Assembly (NCBI GenBank): GCA_002749285.1
Contig: PDPR01000013.1
Coordinates: forward strand, 89,623 to 153,622
From: Maribacter sp.
GTDB lineage: Bacteria > Bacteroidota > Bacteroidia > Flavobacteriales > Flavobacteriaceae
Direction of reading: 5' to 3'
Length of the DNA: 64,000 nucleotides
Made by a program: the position numbers and the translations under genes. Positions 20,072 through 30,583 of the stretch are shown piece after piece (positions within the stretch are counted from its first letter, which is position 1; each line of letters opens with the position of its first letter). Below the pieces are notes generated by a model. It saw only the letters and a program-made list of their open reading frames with translations, made no database searches and was not told the origin of the DNA.

Positions 20072-22567
20072 TCAAAAATGGAATCCGAATTCCCCAGTTA
20101 CGCTAAAACGTCTTGCATCCGGGTTATCCAAGTAATTGCCCCGAAAATTAAAATCTACCCTGAAGAATTTCAGGATATTACCCACTCCCAGAGAGTATTC
20201 CCAATATATTTTATCATTAGGGGCTTGTAACGGTATATTCGTTGGGGCACTTAAGGCCATATTCCCTGGGGACAATTCCCCCCAAACCCCTCTTAGGCCG
20301 ATAAACTCCCTCAAATTCCATTTTCGGACCAAAGGAATCCTTGAAAACAGACGGCCATTGAAATTATGCTCTAGATTCACCGAGGCATAGGTGTCCGTGA
20401 CAAATTCGTAAAAATCGAGATTGGGGAAGGTATTATATATAACGAATAAAGTCTGGTTACCGGGTACCACGTTCAAAAGACTCAAAGGCACCTCTCCAAA
20501 AGTCTTACCTACCTCCACCGTGCTCATAAGTCGGCCAACCCCCCCTAACTGCCATGGCTGACTATATGAAAACTGCAATTTGCTATAATTGAAATCACTT
20601 TCAAGAAACCCTTCAAAACCTCTGGTATAATTCAACAGCAAGGTACTATAGGTATCATTGATATCCCTTCGTTCAACCCCGTGGCCAATGGTTCTTTTAC
20701 CTGGGGTGTAAATAACCATGGCATTCACATCAAATTGTCTCACTTTGGACGATACACCCGAAAGTGATTCTGGATCTACATAATCCAGGTTAAACACATC
20801 TGGCAAAGCCGAACTCAAGGTTCTTAATGAGCTCCCGACCCGTACCCTGAAATTCGTTATTGGTTCTATCTCCAGATTAAAGGTACTTAGGTTAATATTG
20901 GTCAGCCTATCATTAGACCCTACCGTAAGGATTGAGGAAGATGCCACACTCCTGCCAAGCACGTCATTGGTAGACGTAAGGCTAAGACCCAATTGCTCTA
21001 CATCGCGCCGATTACCCCCCGATATGATCAAACGGCTTTTTTTATCGAGTAGCCATTTGGCAGAAAACCCATGTTTTACCTTTTTATCCATAAGACCATA
21101 GGCCATATACCCTTCCAACCGCCATGGATCGTTCTGGCCAAAATATGTTCTTGCCCCGCCCCGAAGTCGAACACCCTCTGCATCGTTATAACCGAACATA
21201 CTATAGACATTACCGATGTCGACATTCCATTTGTCAATTTCGACATAACCAGAAGCCAAAATGCTGACGATATTATAAAACGACTTAAACTTGGGGACGG
21301 TCTTTAATGTATCCAACAATTGGTAGACCCCCTTTTCATCTTTGTTCAATGCCTCAAGCCGGTTGTTACGCCAAAAAACACTATCCCTATTTAAGACCAA
21401 GGGATTATACTCATTACCCTTCGTCTTATAGAACTCCCTAGGCTTTGCCCTATCGAATTCATAATCATCGTAAACAGTGGTACGCTTACCGTATACCCCT
21501 TTGGACCCCTCCTTTTTCCTTAAACTGAAATCGGTCAACATATAGTCCCTTTTCAATAGGAAAACGGAATCGTTGACAACCTGAAAGTCCTGTTCAATAT
21601 AAATTTCATTTATCCAATTGATATTCGCACTCTTAGCCGCCTCAAGGTTTATATTCTTGATGGCATAAGTGGAATCATTCACCCAAAAATCACCCTTAAA
21701 GGTCAGTTCATTCCCACGCCGGGGATAATATACGATGTTGTAACACCATCTATTATCTATAAAAGCGCTGTCCCGTAGAATGTAATTATAAGTATCTATA
21801 CCCGTTTTTGAAAGTGGGCTGGTAAAACTCTTATCGAAGAATTTGAGGTAGTTGTCATAAACGTCATAGTCTTGGTAAAGATCTTCAACAAATGCTATTA
21901 TGGCTTGATTGTTCTCAAAACCCGAATTCTTATTCCCAAGCATATCCTCTTTCTCAACGTTAATGGCATTGTCACCATATACTTTTGAAAACGTCTCATT
22001 TAGGAAAATAGGGAGATACGTTTTTCCCGTTATTCGCGAGGTATCCAGATCTTGAAAGACAAACTCCATCCCCTTGAAGATCTTTTTCTTCATTAAAGCA
22101 CTATCAATCGTATTCAAATCAAACTCGACCTTTTCATATTTATCATATTGGTATTGTTCGAATTGACGTAGGCCATTTATCCTCTTTTTAGCCCAGATTC
22201 TTCTTAGGATATCAATTGCCGGATTATTCTTTTTCGATTGCTTGCCCCCAAAAACAAACACTTCGTTCAGCTGTTCGCTAGATTCCGACAACTCAATGCT
22301 CATATTGTAATTTACCTTGGAGGGCAACACCACTTCCTTGGCCTCGAAACCCATAAAGGAAACGACCAAGGTATTGTATGTAATATCGGATTCTATATAA
22401 AAATTACCATTATCGTCGGTAATCGTACCTTCTGTGGAGTTTTTTAAAATGACATTGGCAAAGGGGATAGGCTCGCCCATTTCATCGACCACTTTGCCTC
22501 CGGCCTTTGTCTGGGCCATGGCCACCAAAGTAAATAACATAAAAAAAGGCAGAAGACATTTATTCAT
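20072..22567 (-). CDS. DUF5686 / carboxypeptidase-like regulatory domain outer-membrane protein
   Basis: Signal peptide, GGKVVDEMGEPIPFANVILKNSTEGTITDDNGNF domain, AIDILRRIWAKKRIN...QYQYDKYEKVEFDL, C-terminal beta-barrel. Confidence 0.87.
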   Translation of the reverse strand: MNKCLLPFFMLFTLVAMAQTKAGGKVVDEMGEPIPFANVILKNSTEGTITDDNGNFYIESDITYNTLVVSFMGFEAKEVVLPSKVNYNMSIELSESSEQLNEVFVFGGKQSKKNNPAIDILRRIWAKKRINGLRQFEQYQYDKYEKVEFDLNTIDSALMKKKIFKGMEFVFQDLDTSRITGKTYLPIFLNETFSKVYGDNAINVEKEDMLGNKNSGFENNQAIIAFVEDLYQDYDVYDNYLKFFDKSFTSPLSKTGIDTYNYILRDSAFIDNRWCYNIVYYPRRGNELTFKGDFWVNDSTYAIKNINLEAAKSANINWINEIYIEQDFQVVNDSVFLLKRDYMLTDFSLRKKEGSKGVYGKRTTVYDDYEFDRAKPREFYKTKGNEYNPLVLNRDSVFWRNNRLEALNKDEKGVYQLLDTLKTVPKFKSFYNIVSILASGYVEIDKWNVDIGNVYSMFGYNDAEGVRLRGGARTYFGQNDPWRLEGYMAYGLMDKKVKHGFSAKWLLDKKSRLIISGGNRRDVEQLGLSLTSTNDVLGRSVASSSILTVGSNDRLTNINLSTFNLEIEPITNFRVRVGSSLRTLSSALPDVFNLDYVDPESLSGVSSKVRQFDVNAMVIYTPGKRTIGHGVERRDINDTYSTLLLNYTRGFEGFLESDFNYSKLQFSYSQPWQLGGVGRLMSTVEVGKTFGEVPLSLLNVVPGNQTLFVIYNTFPNLDFYEFVTDTYASVNLEHNFNGRLFSRIPLVRKWNLREFIGLRGVWGELSPGNMALSAPTNIPLQAPNDKIYWEYSLGVGNILKFFRVDFNFRGNYLDNPDARRFSVTGEFGFHF

Positions 22568-22664
22568 TTACAATGGTATTCAAAAACAACTTTACAATAC
22601 ATAAAGCAAGATCGGGAAAACCCCGCCAACAATTGGTCAGGGGAAGCTGAACTTGCTTATGGTT

Positions 22665-23648
22665 TTATACCTTTTTATATAGCACTTTTTTAACCGCATT
22701 GATAACATCCTCATGATTTGGCAACCATTCATCCAATAGGACAGGTGAATATGGCGCTGGGGTGTCAGCTGTATTTATTTTTTGGATAGGGGCATCCAAA
22801 TAATCGAATGCATTATTCTGTACATGGAAAGCAATTTCAGTAGCAACGTTACCAAAAGGCCAAGCCTCCTCTAGAACGACCAAACGATTCGTTTTTTTCA
22901 CTGAATTCAGAATCGCGTCATAATCCAACGGCTTAACCGTACGCAAATCGATAACCTCGCAATCGATACCTTCTTTCGCCAGTTCATCGGCAGCTTTGTA
23001 CGCTTCCTTGATAATCTTACCAAAGGAAACTATGGTCACATCAGAACCTTCCCTCTTAATATCGGCAACCCCTAAAGGAATCGTATATTCCCTTTCAGGC
23101 ACTTCACCCTTATCCCCATACATCTGCTCGGACTCCATAAAAATAACAGGGTCGTTATCACGTATTGAGGATTTAAGCAACCCCTTTGCGTCTGCGGGAT
23201 TGGATGGTACCACCACTTTTAAACCAGGGCAATTGGCATACCAACTTTCAAATGCCTGGGAATGTGTCGCGGCCAACTGACCTGCAGAAGCTGTAGGTCC
23301 TCGGAAAACAATAGGGCAACTGAACTGCCCTCCTGACATTTGCCTGATTTTGGCGGCATTGTTTATTATCTGATCGATACCGACCAACGAAAAGTTAAAG
23401 GTCATGAATTCGATAATAGGCCTATTCCCTGTCAATGTAGAACCTACACCAACACCTGCAAAGCCCAATTCGGAAATCGGCGTATCGATTACACGCTCAG
23501 GGCCAAATTCGTCCAACATCCCTTTTGAAGCTTTATAAGCGCCATTGTATTCCGCTACTTCCTCCCCCATTAGATAAATGGATTCATCTCTTCTCATTTC
23601 CTCTGACATGGCCTCCGCTATGGCTTGCCTAAACTGTAATGTCTTCAT
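22665..23648 (-). CDS. pdhB: Pyruvate dehydrogenase E1 component, beta subunit
   Basis: MKTLQFRQAIAEAMSEEMRRDESIYLMGEEVAEYNGAYKASKGM; TPISELGFAGVGVG. Confidence 0.94.
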   Translation of the reverse strand: MKTLQFRQAIAEAMSEEMRRDESIYLMGEEVAEYNGAYKASKGMLDEFGPERVIDTPISELGFAGVGVGSTLTGNRPIIEFMTFNFSLVGIDQIINNAAKIRQMSGGQFSCPIVFRGPTASAGQLAATHSQAFESWYANCPGLKVVVPSNPADAKGLLKSSIRDNDPVIFMESEQMYGDKGEVPEREYTIPLGVADIKREGSDVTIVSFGKIIKEAYKAADELAKEGIDCEVIDLRTVKPLDYDAILNSVKKTNRLVVLEEAWPFGNVATEIAFHVQNNAFDYLDAPIQKINTADTPAPYSPVLLDEWLPNHEDVINAVKKVLYKKV

Positions 23649-23753
23649 TTGAACTTGTATTAATGGTTATCCATCATGGACAAAAACGAAAGCAAAAATA
23701 GGAAATTATACGTTCATTTCCGGATTCATGTAATTAAAAAAACAACAATTTTT

Positions 23754-23771
23754 TACTATGCATGCATAGTA
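23754..23771. promoter_or_regulatory. 18-bp perfect palindrome TACTATGCATGCATAGTA in the divergent pdhB/etfB intergenic region
   Basis: Direct reading; 62 bp upstream of the etfB start. Confidence 0.55.
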
Positions 23772-23832
23772 TTTTTAAAAAAGATTACCTAACTTAGCTC
23801 AATTGTTTTATATACCTGAAAATATTACGTTT

Positions 23833-24579
23833 ATGAAGATATTAGTTTGTATAAGTAACGTACCCGATACTACATCGAAGATTAATTTCACTGATGGTGA
23901 TACCAAATTTGACACTAACGGCGTACAATTTGTGATAAATCCGAATGATGAGTTCGGACTCACCCGTGCCATGTGGCTGAAAGAAAAACAAGGCGCAACC
24001 GTACACGTAGCATCTGTAGGCGGTTCAAATACGGAACCCACAATACGAAAGGCTTTGGCCATTGGCGCCGATGAGGCCATTCGTGTGGACGCAGAACCTA
24101 AAGATGGTTTTTTTGTTGCCCAACAATTGGCGGAAGTAGCAAAAAATGGTGCTTATGACCTGATTATTGCCGGAAGGGAATCCATTGACTATAATGGTGG
24201 AATGGTCCCTGGCATGCTAGCGACCCTTTTGGACATCAATTTCGTGAATACCTGCATAAGTATAGAGGTTGACGGGAACAATGTCAAGGCAATGCGGGAA
24301 ATCGATGGTGGAAAAGAAAAGATAGAGACCACCTTACCATTGGTTATCGGAGGGCAGAAAGGCCTGGTAGAGGAAAGCGACTTGCGCATACCGAACATGA
24401 GAGGCATAATGATGGCCAGGAAAAAGACATTGAATGTCGTCTCCCCCATTGATGCCACTGTTGCTACTACCGATATAAAATTCGAACGACCAGCCCCTAA
24501 AGGATCTGTGAAATTGGTTGATGCCGATAACGTAGGGGAATTGGTAGATCTTTTGCATAACGAGGCCAAAGTAATCTAA
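23833..24579 (+). CDS. etfB: Electron transfer flavoprotein beta subunit
   Basis: MKILVCISNVPDTTSKINF...NPNDEFGLTRAMWLKE; ETF-beta. Confidence 0.95.
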   Translation: MKILVCISNVPDTTSKINFTDGDTKFDTNGVQFVINPNDEFGLTRAMWLKEKQGATVHVASVGGSNTEPTIRKALAIGADEAIRVDAEPKDGFFVAQQLAEVAKNGAYDLIIAGRESIDYNGGMVPGMLATLLDINFVNTCISIEVDGNNVKAMREIDGGKEKIETTLPLVIGGQKGLVEESDLRIPNMRGIMMARKKTLNVVSPIDATVATTDIKFERPAPKGSVKLVDADNVGELVDLLHNEAKVI

Positions 24580-24673
24580 ACCTTGCCACCGATTGTTTTG
24601 AAAAAGTTTCAACACTCTTAATCCAACAATATGTTCCTGCCCTATATCAGGACAATAAACCAAAGAAAACCAT

Positions 24674-25642
24674 ATGTCAGTCTTAGTATATACAGAATCA
24701 GAAAACGGCAAATTCAAGAAAAATGCTTTTGAAGTTGCCTCCTATGCCAGCGCAGTGGCCCAACAATTGGGTACCACGGCAACGGCCGTTTCCATCAATG
24801 CCGATGAGAATGAAAGCCTTGCCAATTACGGCATTACCAAAGTATTGAATGTCTCAAATGACAAATTAGACACCTTCAATGCCAAGGCATACGGCAATAC
24901 CATAGCGGAAGCCGCCAAAAAAGAAGAATCCAAGGTAATTGTGGTCAGCTCAAGTTCCGACACGAAATTCCTTGCCCCTATATTGGCCACCAAATTAGAG
25001 GCCGGTATGGTTTCCAATGTGGTAGCGACACCAGAGAGCACAAGTCCTTTCATAGTAAAGCGCACTGTTTATAGCAATAAAGGTTTCGCCCATACACAGA
25101 TCAATACCGAGATCAAATTGGTAGCGGTCTCAAACAATTCATTTGGTTTGGTCGAGAACACTACCTCAGCCACGGTTGAGGAATTTTCCCCAAACCTAAA
25201 CGACTCTGACTTCTCAACAAAATCCACAGATATCGACAAGGTCGTTGGCAAAGCAACCATAGCAGATGCCGATATCGTTGTTTCTGGTGGCCGAGGTCTT
25301 AAAGGCCCTGAGAACTGGGGCCTAATAGAGGAATTGGCCGACACTCTTGGTGCTGCCATGGCCTGCTCCAAACCTGTATCGGATATGGGATGGAGACCGC
25401 ATAGCGAACACGTAGGGCAAACAGGCAAACCCGTAGCAAGCAATCTTTACATTGCCATAGGTATTTCGGGAGCCATTCAGCATTTGGCCGGTGTAAGTGC
25501 CTCAAAAACAAAAGTAGTCATCAATACCGACCCAGAAGCCCCGTTTTTTAAAGCGGCCGATTACGGAATTGTAGGCGATGCTTTTGAAGTAGTACCTAAG
25601 CTCATCGAAAAATTAAAGGAATTTAAAGCCCAAAACGCTTAA
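24674..25642 (+). CDS. etfA: Electron transfer flavoprotein alpha subunit
   Basis: VVSGGRGLKGPENWGLIEELADTLGAAMACSKPVSDMGWRPHSEHVGQTGKPV...NTDPEAPFFKAADYGIVGD FAD domain. Confidence 0.96.
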   Translation: MSVLVYTESENGKFKKNAFEVASYASAVAQQLGTTATAVSINADENESLANYGITKVLNVSNDKLDTFNAKAYGNTIAEAAKKEESKVIVVSSSSDTKFLAPILATKLEAGMVSNVVATPESTSPFIVKRTVYSNKGFAHTQINTEIKLVAVSNNSFGLVENTTSATVEEFSPNLNDSDFSTKSTDIDKVVGKATIADADIVVSGGRGLKGPENWGLIEELADTLGAAMACSKPVSDMGWRPHSEHVGQTGKPVASNLYIAIGISGAIQHLAGVSASKTKVVINTDPEAPFFKAADYGIVGDAFEVVPKLIEKLKEFKAQNA

Positions 25643-25670
25643 TTTTTGTTAATTTGCGCCTCTAAGTCTA

Positions 25671-25721
25671 AGGGGCTGTTCAATTAATCGGCCATGCCTT
25701 TTCATTTGAACAGCCCTTTTT
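25671..25721 (+). terminator. Terminator downstream of etfA
   Basis: GGGGCTGTTCAA ... TTGAACAGCCCTTTTTG. Confidence 0.65.
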
Positions 25722-25738
25722 GATTTATTACAGCGCCT

Positions 25739-26368
25739 ATGAGTTTAGTACGATTGAAAATCAAAGGGATTTCCTATAGCCAAACCCAAAATGGTGCCTA
25801 TGCCCTTATATTGAACGAAGTGGACGGTGACCGCAAACTTCCCATTGTCATTGGTGCATTTGAGGCACAATCGATTGCCATTGCACTTGAAAAGGAAATT
25901 AAACCACCGAGACCATTGACACATGATCTTTTCAAGGGTTTTGCAGATCGTTTCGATATTGTGATAAAGCAGGTCATCATCCATAAATTGGTAGACGGGG
26001 TATTCTACTCAAGCATTATTTGCGAAAGGGGTCAGGTCGAGGAAATAATCGATGCGAGGACCAGCGATGCAATCGCCTTGGCCCTCCGTTTCAATGCCCC
26101 AATATTTACTTACAGGACTATTCTTGACAAAGCTGGCATATTCTTGAAATTCACCTCCGATGAAAATGAAAAAGATGGAAATGACGATAGTATCATGGTC
26201 GATGAAATATTACAGGAAGGGGAAACCGTAGAGATTGACCAAGGGACAAACGACACCTTCACCGAATTGACGATCGACGAACTGAACAAAGAACTCGAAA
26301 AAGCCGTAGCCAACGAAAACTATGAAAAAGCGGCAAAATTAAGGGATGAGATTTCCAAGCGCAACTAA
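25739..26368 (+). CDS. Bifunctional nuclease family protein (DUF151) with C-terminal UVR motif
   Basis: LPIVIGAFEAQSIAIALE...RPLTHDLFKGF...DARTSDAIALALRF; NKELEKAVANENYEKAAKLRDEI UVR motif. Confidence 0.9.
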   Translation: MSLVRLKIKGISYSQTQNGAYALILNEVDGDRKLPIVIGAFEAQSIAIALEKEIKPPRPLTHDLFKGFADRFDIVIKQVIIHKLVDGVFYSSIICERGQVEEIIDARTSDAIALALRFNAPIFTYRTILDKAGIFLKFTSDENEKDGNDDSIMVDEILQEGETVEIDQGTNDTFTELTIDELNKELEKAVANENYEKAAKLRDEISKRN

Positions 26369-26388
26369 ACCAAAAATGCATTCTGTCT

Positions 26389-27849
26389 ATGAAGATTAAT
26401 TATTGGATGCCCATTTTAGCTTTCTTGTTTTCCTTATCCTCCATTGCCCAAGCCCCTATCGCACAGGATACTGCGATTGCGGCTACAGAGTCTGCCATGC
26501 TTACGGCCCCGCACACACACCATACCGATTTAATCCCCAATGCTGGATTTTCGATCCAAAGTTTGGGAAGGGGTATCCTAGGTATGTTCACCCTTATCCT
26601 GATCTCATTTTTATTCAGTGCCAATAGAAAAGCCATAAATTGGAGAACCGTAGGTATTGGGCTAAGCATTCAATTATTATTGGCCATTGGTGTACTACAA
26701 GTGGATTTTATTCGTAGGATTTTTGAGTTTTTGGGAATGATCTTCAATGAATTATTGAATTTCACTTTGGCAGGAAGCGAATTCGTGTTAGGAAACCTCC
26801 TCAACCTGGACAACCCGAACATCGGTTATATATTTGCCTTTCAAATACTCCCGACAATCATCTTTTTTTCAGCATTGACCTCGGTTTTGTTCTATTTGGG
26901 GATCATACAAAAAATAGTCAAAGGCCTAGCTTGGTTATTGACAAAATCCTTGGGCATTTCAGGTCCGGAAAGTCTTTCGGTGGCAGGCAACATATTCTTG
27001 GGACAGACCGAATCCCCACTCATGATCAAGGCCTATCTGGAAAAAATGAACAAGTCGGAAATCTTGCTGGTCATGATTGGTGGTATGGCTACGGTAGCAG
27101 GTGGTGTTTTGGCTGCCTACATAGGATTTTTGGGGGGGAATGACCAACAATTACGTCTGGAGTTCGCAAGACACCTGATTGCCGCATCAGTCATGGCGGC
27201 CCCTGGTGCCATTGTGATTTCAAAGATACTTTACCCACAAACCGAACCCGTCAATACCGATGTTTCCGTTTCCTCGGAAAAAATAGGGGCCAATATCCTT
27301 GATGCCATTGCCAATGGCACTACAGAAGGACTTAAATTGGCCGCCAACGTAGGTGCCATGCTTTTGGTCTTCGTAGCCTTTATCGCCATGATAAATGGTA
27401 TTTTGGGATGGGTAGGCGACATTACCCCGCTCAACGATTGGCTTGCCGCCAATACCTTTTACGAGCGATTCTCATTGGGGTCTGTCCTAGGAACGATATT
27501 CGCCCCATTAATGTGGCTTACGGGCGTACAGACCGAGGATATAATGCCTATGGGGCAATTGTTGGGCATTAAATTGGCAGCCAGTGAATTTGTTGGGTAT
27601 ATCCAATTGGCCGAACTTAAGGACACTGCCAATGCAACACATCTAACCTATAACAAATCGGTGATCATGGCAACCTATATGCTGTGTGGATTCGCCAATT
27701 TCGCTTCGATAGGCATACAGATCGGAGGTATCGGGTCATTGGCCCCAGGACAACGAAAAACCCTTTCCGAATTTGGTATGCGCGCTGTACTTGGCGGATC
27801 TATAGCATCCTTGCTCTCTGCCACTATTGCCGGAATGATTTTGGGATAA
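26389..27849 (+). CDS. Concentrative nucleoside transporter (NupC/CNT family)
   Basis: SVAGNIFLGQTESPLMIKAYL...MTRG-like GGMATVAGGVLAAYIGFLG; CGFANFASIGIQIGGIGSLAPGQR. Confidence 0.93.
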   Translation: MKINYWMPILAFLFSLSSIAQAPIAQDTAIAATESAMLTAPHTHHTDLIPNAGFSIQSLGRGILGMFTLILISFLFSANRKAINWRTVGIGLSIQLLLAIGVLQVDFIRRIFEFLGMIFNELLNFTLAGSEFVLGNLLNLDNPNIGYIFAFQILPTIIFFSALTSVLFYLGIIQKIVKGLAWLLTKSLGISGPESLSVAGNIFLGQTESPLMIKAYLEKMNKSEILLVMIGGMATVAGGVLAAYIGFLGGNDQQLRLEFARHLIAASVMAAPGAIVISKILYPQTEPVNTDVSVSSEKIGANILDAIANGTTEGLKLAANVGAMLLVFVAFIAMINGILGWVGDITPLNDWLAANTFYERFSLGSVLGTIFAPLMWLTGVQTEDIMPMGQLLGIKLAASEFVGYIQLAELKDTANATHLTYNKSVIMATYMLCGFANFASIGIQIGGIGSLAPGQRKTLSEFGMRAVLGGSIASLLSATIAGMILG

Positions 27850-27980
27850 GGTTCCTATCGTTGATAAAATCTCATAAGAATAATCAAGGAGTCCGAAAAA
27901 TCGATTGCCATTTCATTATTTTTATCCCATAAAATTGGAATGGCAACTTTTGAAAGCCCACAATCGGGATAGTACTTTAT

Positions 27981-28805
27981 ATGAAACAATACCACGATTT
28001 ATTAAAACAGGTTTTGGAAAACGGTAGCCAAAAAGGAGACCGAACAGGAACAGGCACCCTTAGTGTCTTTGGACATCAGATGCGTTTTGACCTCAGTGAG
28101 GGGTTCCCAATGGTAACTACCAAGAAATTGCACCTAAAGTCAATTATACATGAACTCCTATGGTTTCTCAAAGGAGATACCAATATTGCCTACCTACAGG
28201 AAAATGGTGTACGTATATGGAATGAATGGGCCGATGATAATGGAGACCTAGGCCCTGTATATGGCCACCAATGGCGTAATTGGAACAGTGAGGAGATCGA
28301 CCAGATCAAAGAGGTGGTCCAAAGTTTGAAACACAATCCGAACAGCAGAAGGATGTTGGTATCGGCCTGGAACCCCAGTGTACTCCCAGATACCTCAAAA
28401 TCCTTTGCGGAGAATGTTGCCAACGGAAAGGCAGCACTACCCCCATGCCATGCCTTCTTTCAATTTTACGTGGCTGACGGCAAGTTGTCGTGCCAGTTGT
28501 ACCAACGCAGTGCGGATATTTTCTTAGGTGTGCCCTTTAATATCGCCTCCTACGCATTACTTACTTTGATGACGGCACAAATCTGTGGGTATCAACCTGG
28601 GGAATTCATCCACACCTTCGGGGATGCCCATATTTATAATAACCATATGGAACAGGTAGAGCTTCAACTGAGTCGTGAACCAAGACCCCTACCTAAAATG
28701 ATCATCAATCCTAAGGTCAAGGACATCCTTGATTTTAAATTTGAGGATTTCACCCTAACCGACTATGATCCACACCCCCATATAAAAGGAGCCGTAGCCA
28801 TATAA
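27981..28805 (+). CDS. thyA: Thymidylate synthase
   Basis: [56 protein letters not shown]. Confidence 0.98.
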   Translation: MKQYHDLLKQVLENGSQKGDRTGTGTLSVFGHQMRFDLSEGFPMVTTKKLHLKSIIHELLWFLKGDTNIAYLQENGVRIWNEWADDNGDLGPVYGHQWRNWNSEEIDQIKEVVQSLKHNPNSRRMLVSAWNPSVLPDTSKSFAENVANGKAALPPCHAFFQFYVADGKLSCQLYQRSADIFLGVPFNIASYALLTLMTAQICGYQPGEFIHTFGDAHIYNNHMEQVELQLSREPRPLPKMIINPKVKDILDFKFEDFTLTDYDPHPHIKGAVAI

Positions 28806-28953
28806 GTCAATATCCCACAGGGGCGAACATACCATACCACATTGTTGTCAACTGGTTTTTACAGGGGTTTTGTCCAGACAAGCTACTTGGCTCAAACAAC
28901 CATAGTTAACTTCTATAATCGATAGCGGCACTTGAACCCAATCCCGTATATAA

Positions 28954-28991
28954 CGATAAAGGCCCGGGACCATGGTCCCGGGCCTTTATCG
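28954..28991. terminator. Bidirectional terminator: 38-bp perfect palindrome CGATAAAGGCCCGGGACCATGGTCCCGGGCCTTTATCG
   Basis: Direct reading; between convergent thyA and the E-set gene. Confidence 0.75.
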
Positions 28992-29008
28992 GTTCTCGAT
29001 TTATTTTC

Positions 29009-29305
29009 TTAAATATCCAGAACTGCATTTTCAGCCCCAGCATACTCATTCCATTGGTAACGATCCGCTTCCGTTTCGTTCACGAAGTCCCCATCCACCA
29101 AATACCTAAACTCATAGGCATTTCCTTTGGGGAGATCAAACGTTCCTTTAAAAGTTCCGTTCTTTAATTTTTTCAGGGCACTTCCTTTTGGGTCCCAATT
29201 ATTGAAATCACCAACAACGGCCACTTCTTTGGCTTCCTTGGCAGGCACTGTAAAGGATACTTTACATATCGGCTTGCTTTTTAAATATTTTTTCGCAATT
29301 CCCAT
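29009..29305 (-). CDS. Isoamylase early-set / glycogen-binding (CBM48-like) domain protein
   Basis: KVSFTVPAKEAKEVAVVGDFNNWDPKGSALKKLKNGTFKGTFDLPKGNAYEFRYLVDG. Confidence 0.88.
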   Translation of the reverse strand: MGIAKKYLKSKPICKVSFTVPAKEAKEVAVVGDFNNWDPKGSALKKLKNGTFKGTFDLPKGNAYEFRYLVDGDFVNETEADRYQWNEYAGAENAVLDI

Positions 29306-29583
29306 AACACAAACAATTTAAATTCGGTGCAAATTAAAGTATTAGATTGCCCATTCCCAATGATTGATGGCATTATTTATGATTCCGCCAACACGAGACC
29401 CTCTTTCAAATTTTAATTGTCCCCGTAAAAAACCATTCCCGATTACCATATAAACAAAACCTATCCCCATTTTTTGACAATAACCCCAATAACACCCTAT
29501 ATCCCATGCTATATCATGAAAAACGAAAATTGAACCCTATGGGGCAAATACTTTATCTTTGCAATCAAATACAACCATTCGTT

Positions 29584-29967
29584 ATGTTCAAAAAAGACAA
29601 AAAACAAGCGGAATTAAACTTGGAGCAACATGAACTGCTTGAATCTGCCCAAACACGTATAAGGCAGAAAAAACGGTTATACGAACATTTTGTCATTTTC
29701 TTGATTGGCAGTGTCTTCCTTGTTATTATCAATAAGGTCCTGAAATTCAGGGCTGAGTACGATTGGTTTATATGGGCCATTACCTTTTGGGTCTTTTTAT
29801 TCACAATACATGCTTTCAATGTTTTTGTTACACAGAAGTTCATGGGGAAGGATTGGGAAAGGCGACAGCGTGAAAAATTGGTCATAAAACAGAAAGAGAA
29901 AATAGCCGGACTACAGAAAGAAATCGAAACGGATTTCCCGATTTCCAAAATCAACAAAAAGGAATGA
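29584..29967 (+). CDS. 2TM domain-containing protein
   Basis: RIRQKKRLYEHFVIFLIGSVFLVIINKV...WFIWAITFWVFLFTIHAFNVF...FMGKDWERRQ. Confidence 0.83.
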   Translation: MFKKDKKQAELNLEQHELLESAQTRIRQKKRLYEHFVIFLIGSVFLVIINKVLKFRAEYDWFIWAITFWVFLFTIHAFNVFVTQKFMGKDWERRQREKLVIKQKEKIAGLQKEIETDFPISKINKKE

Positions 29968-30084
29968 CACAAAGAACAAGGTTAGGCATCCAATCACCTC
30001 AACAAGACAGTGTATACGCCATCAATATATTGATCGGCCTACTTTTTGTACCTTACATACCGAATTTACACTAAAAATATTATT

Positions 30085-30579
30085 GTGCAAAACATTACCA
30101 TGATAGCTGCCGTAGGCGAAAACAACGCATTGGGGAAGGACAATGACCTTCTTTGGCACCTTCCGGACGACTTTAAACGTTTTAAAAAGTTGACAACAGG
30201 GCATTTCATTATCATGGGAAGAAAGACTTTTGAAAGTTTCCCCAAACCACTTCCAGACAGGACCCATATTATAATCACAAGGGACAAAAACTATAAAGTT
30301 GCCCACGAAGACTGCATTGTCGTACATTCCTTGGAAGACGCTATAAAACTGACACATGGCGATGGGCAGCCTTTTATTATTGGAGGTGGGGAGATCTATG
30401 TGCAAGGGGAGAAATTCGCCCAGGTATTGGAGATCACAAAGGTACATTCCGATTTTCATGCCGATACCTTCTTTCCTGAAATCGATGGGACCATTTGGCA
30501 ATTGACAAGTTCCGTACATCATCCCAAGGATGAAAAACACAAATATGATTTCACATATTTAACGTTTCACAGGAAATAG
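30085..30579 (+). CDS. folA: Dihydrofolate reductase
   Basis: ITMIAAVGENNALGKDNDLLWHLPDDFKRFKKLTTGHFIIMGRKTFESFPKPLPDRTHIIITRD; probable GTG start at 30085 (ATG at 30100 is the alternative). Confidence 0.94.
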   Translation: MQNITMIAAVGENNALGKDNDLLWHLPDDFKRFKKLTTGHFIIMGRKTFESFPKPLPDRTHIIITRDKNYKVAHEDCIVVHSLEDAIKLTHGDGQPFIIGGGEIYVQGEKFAQVLEITKVHSDFHADTFFPEIDGTIWQLTSSVHHPKDEKHKYDFTYLTFHRK

Positions 30580-30583
30580 TATT

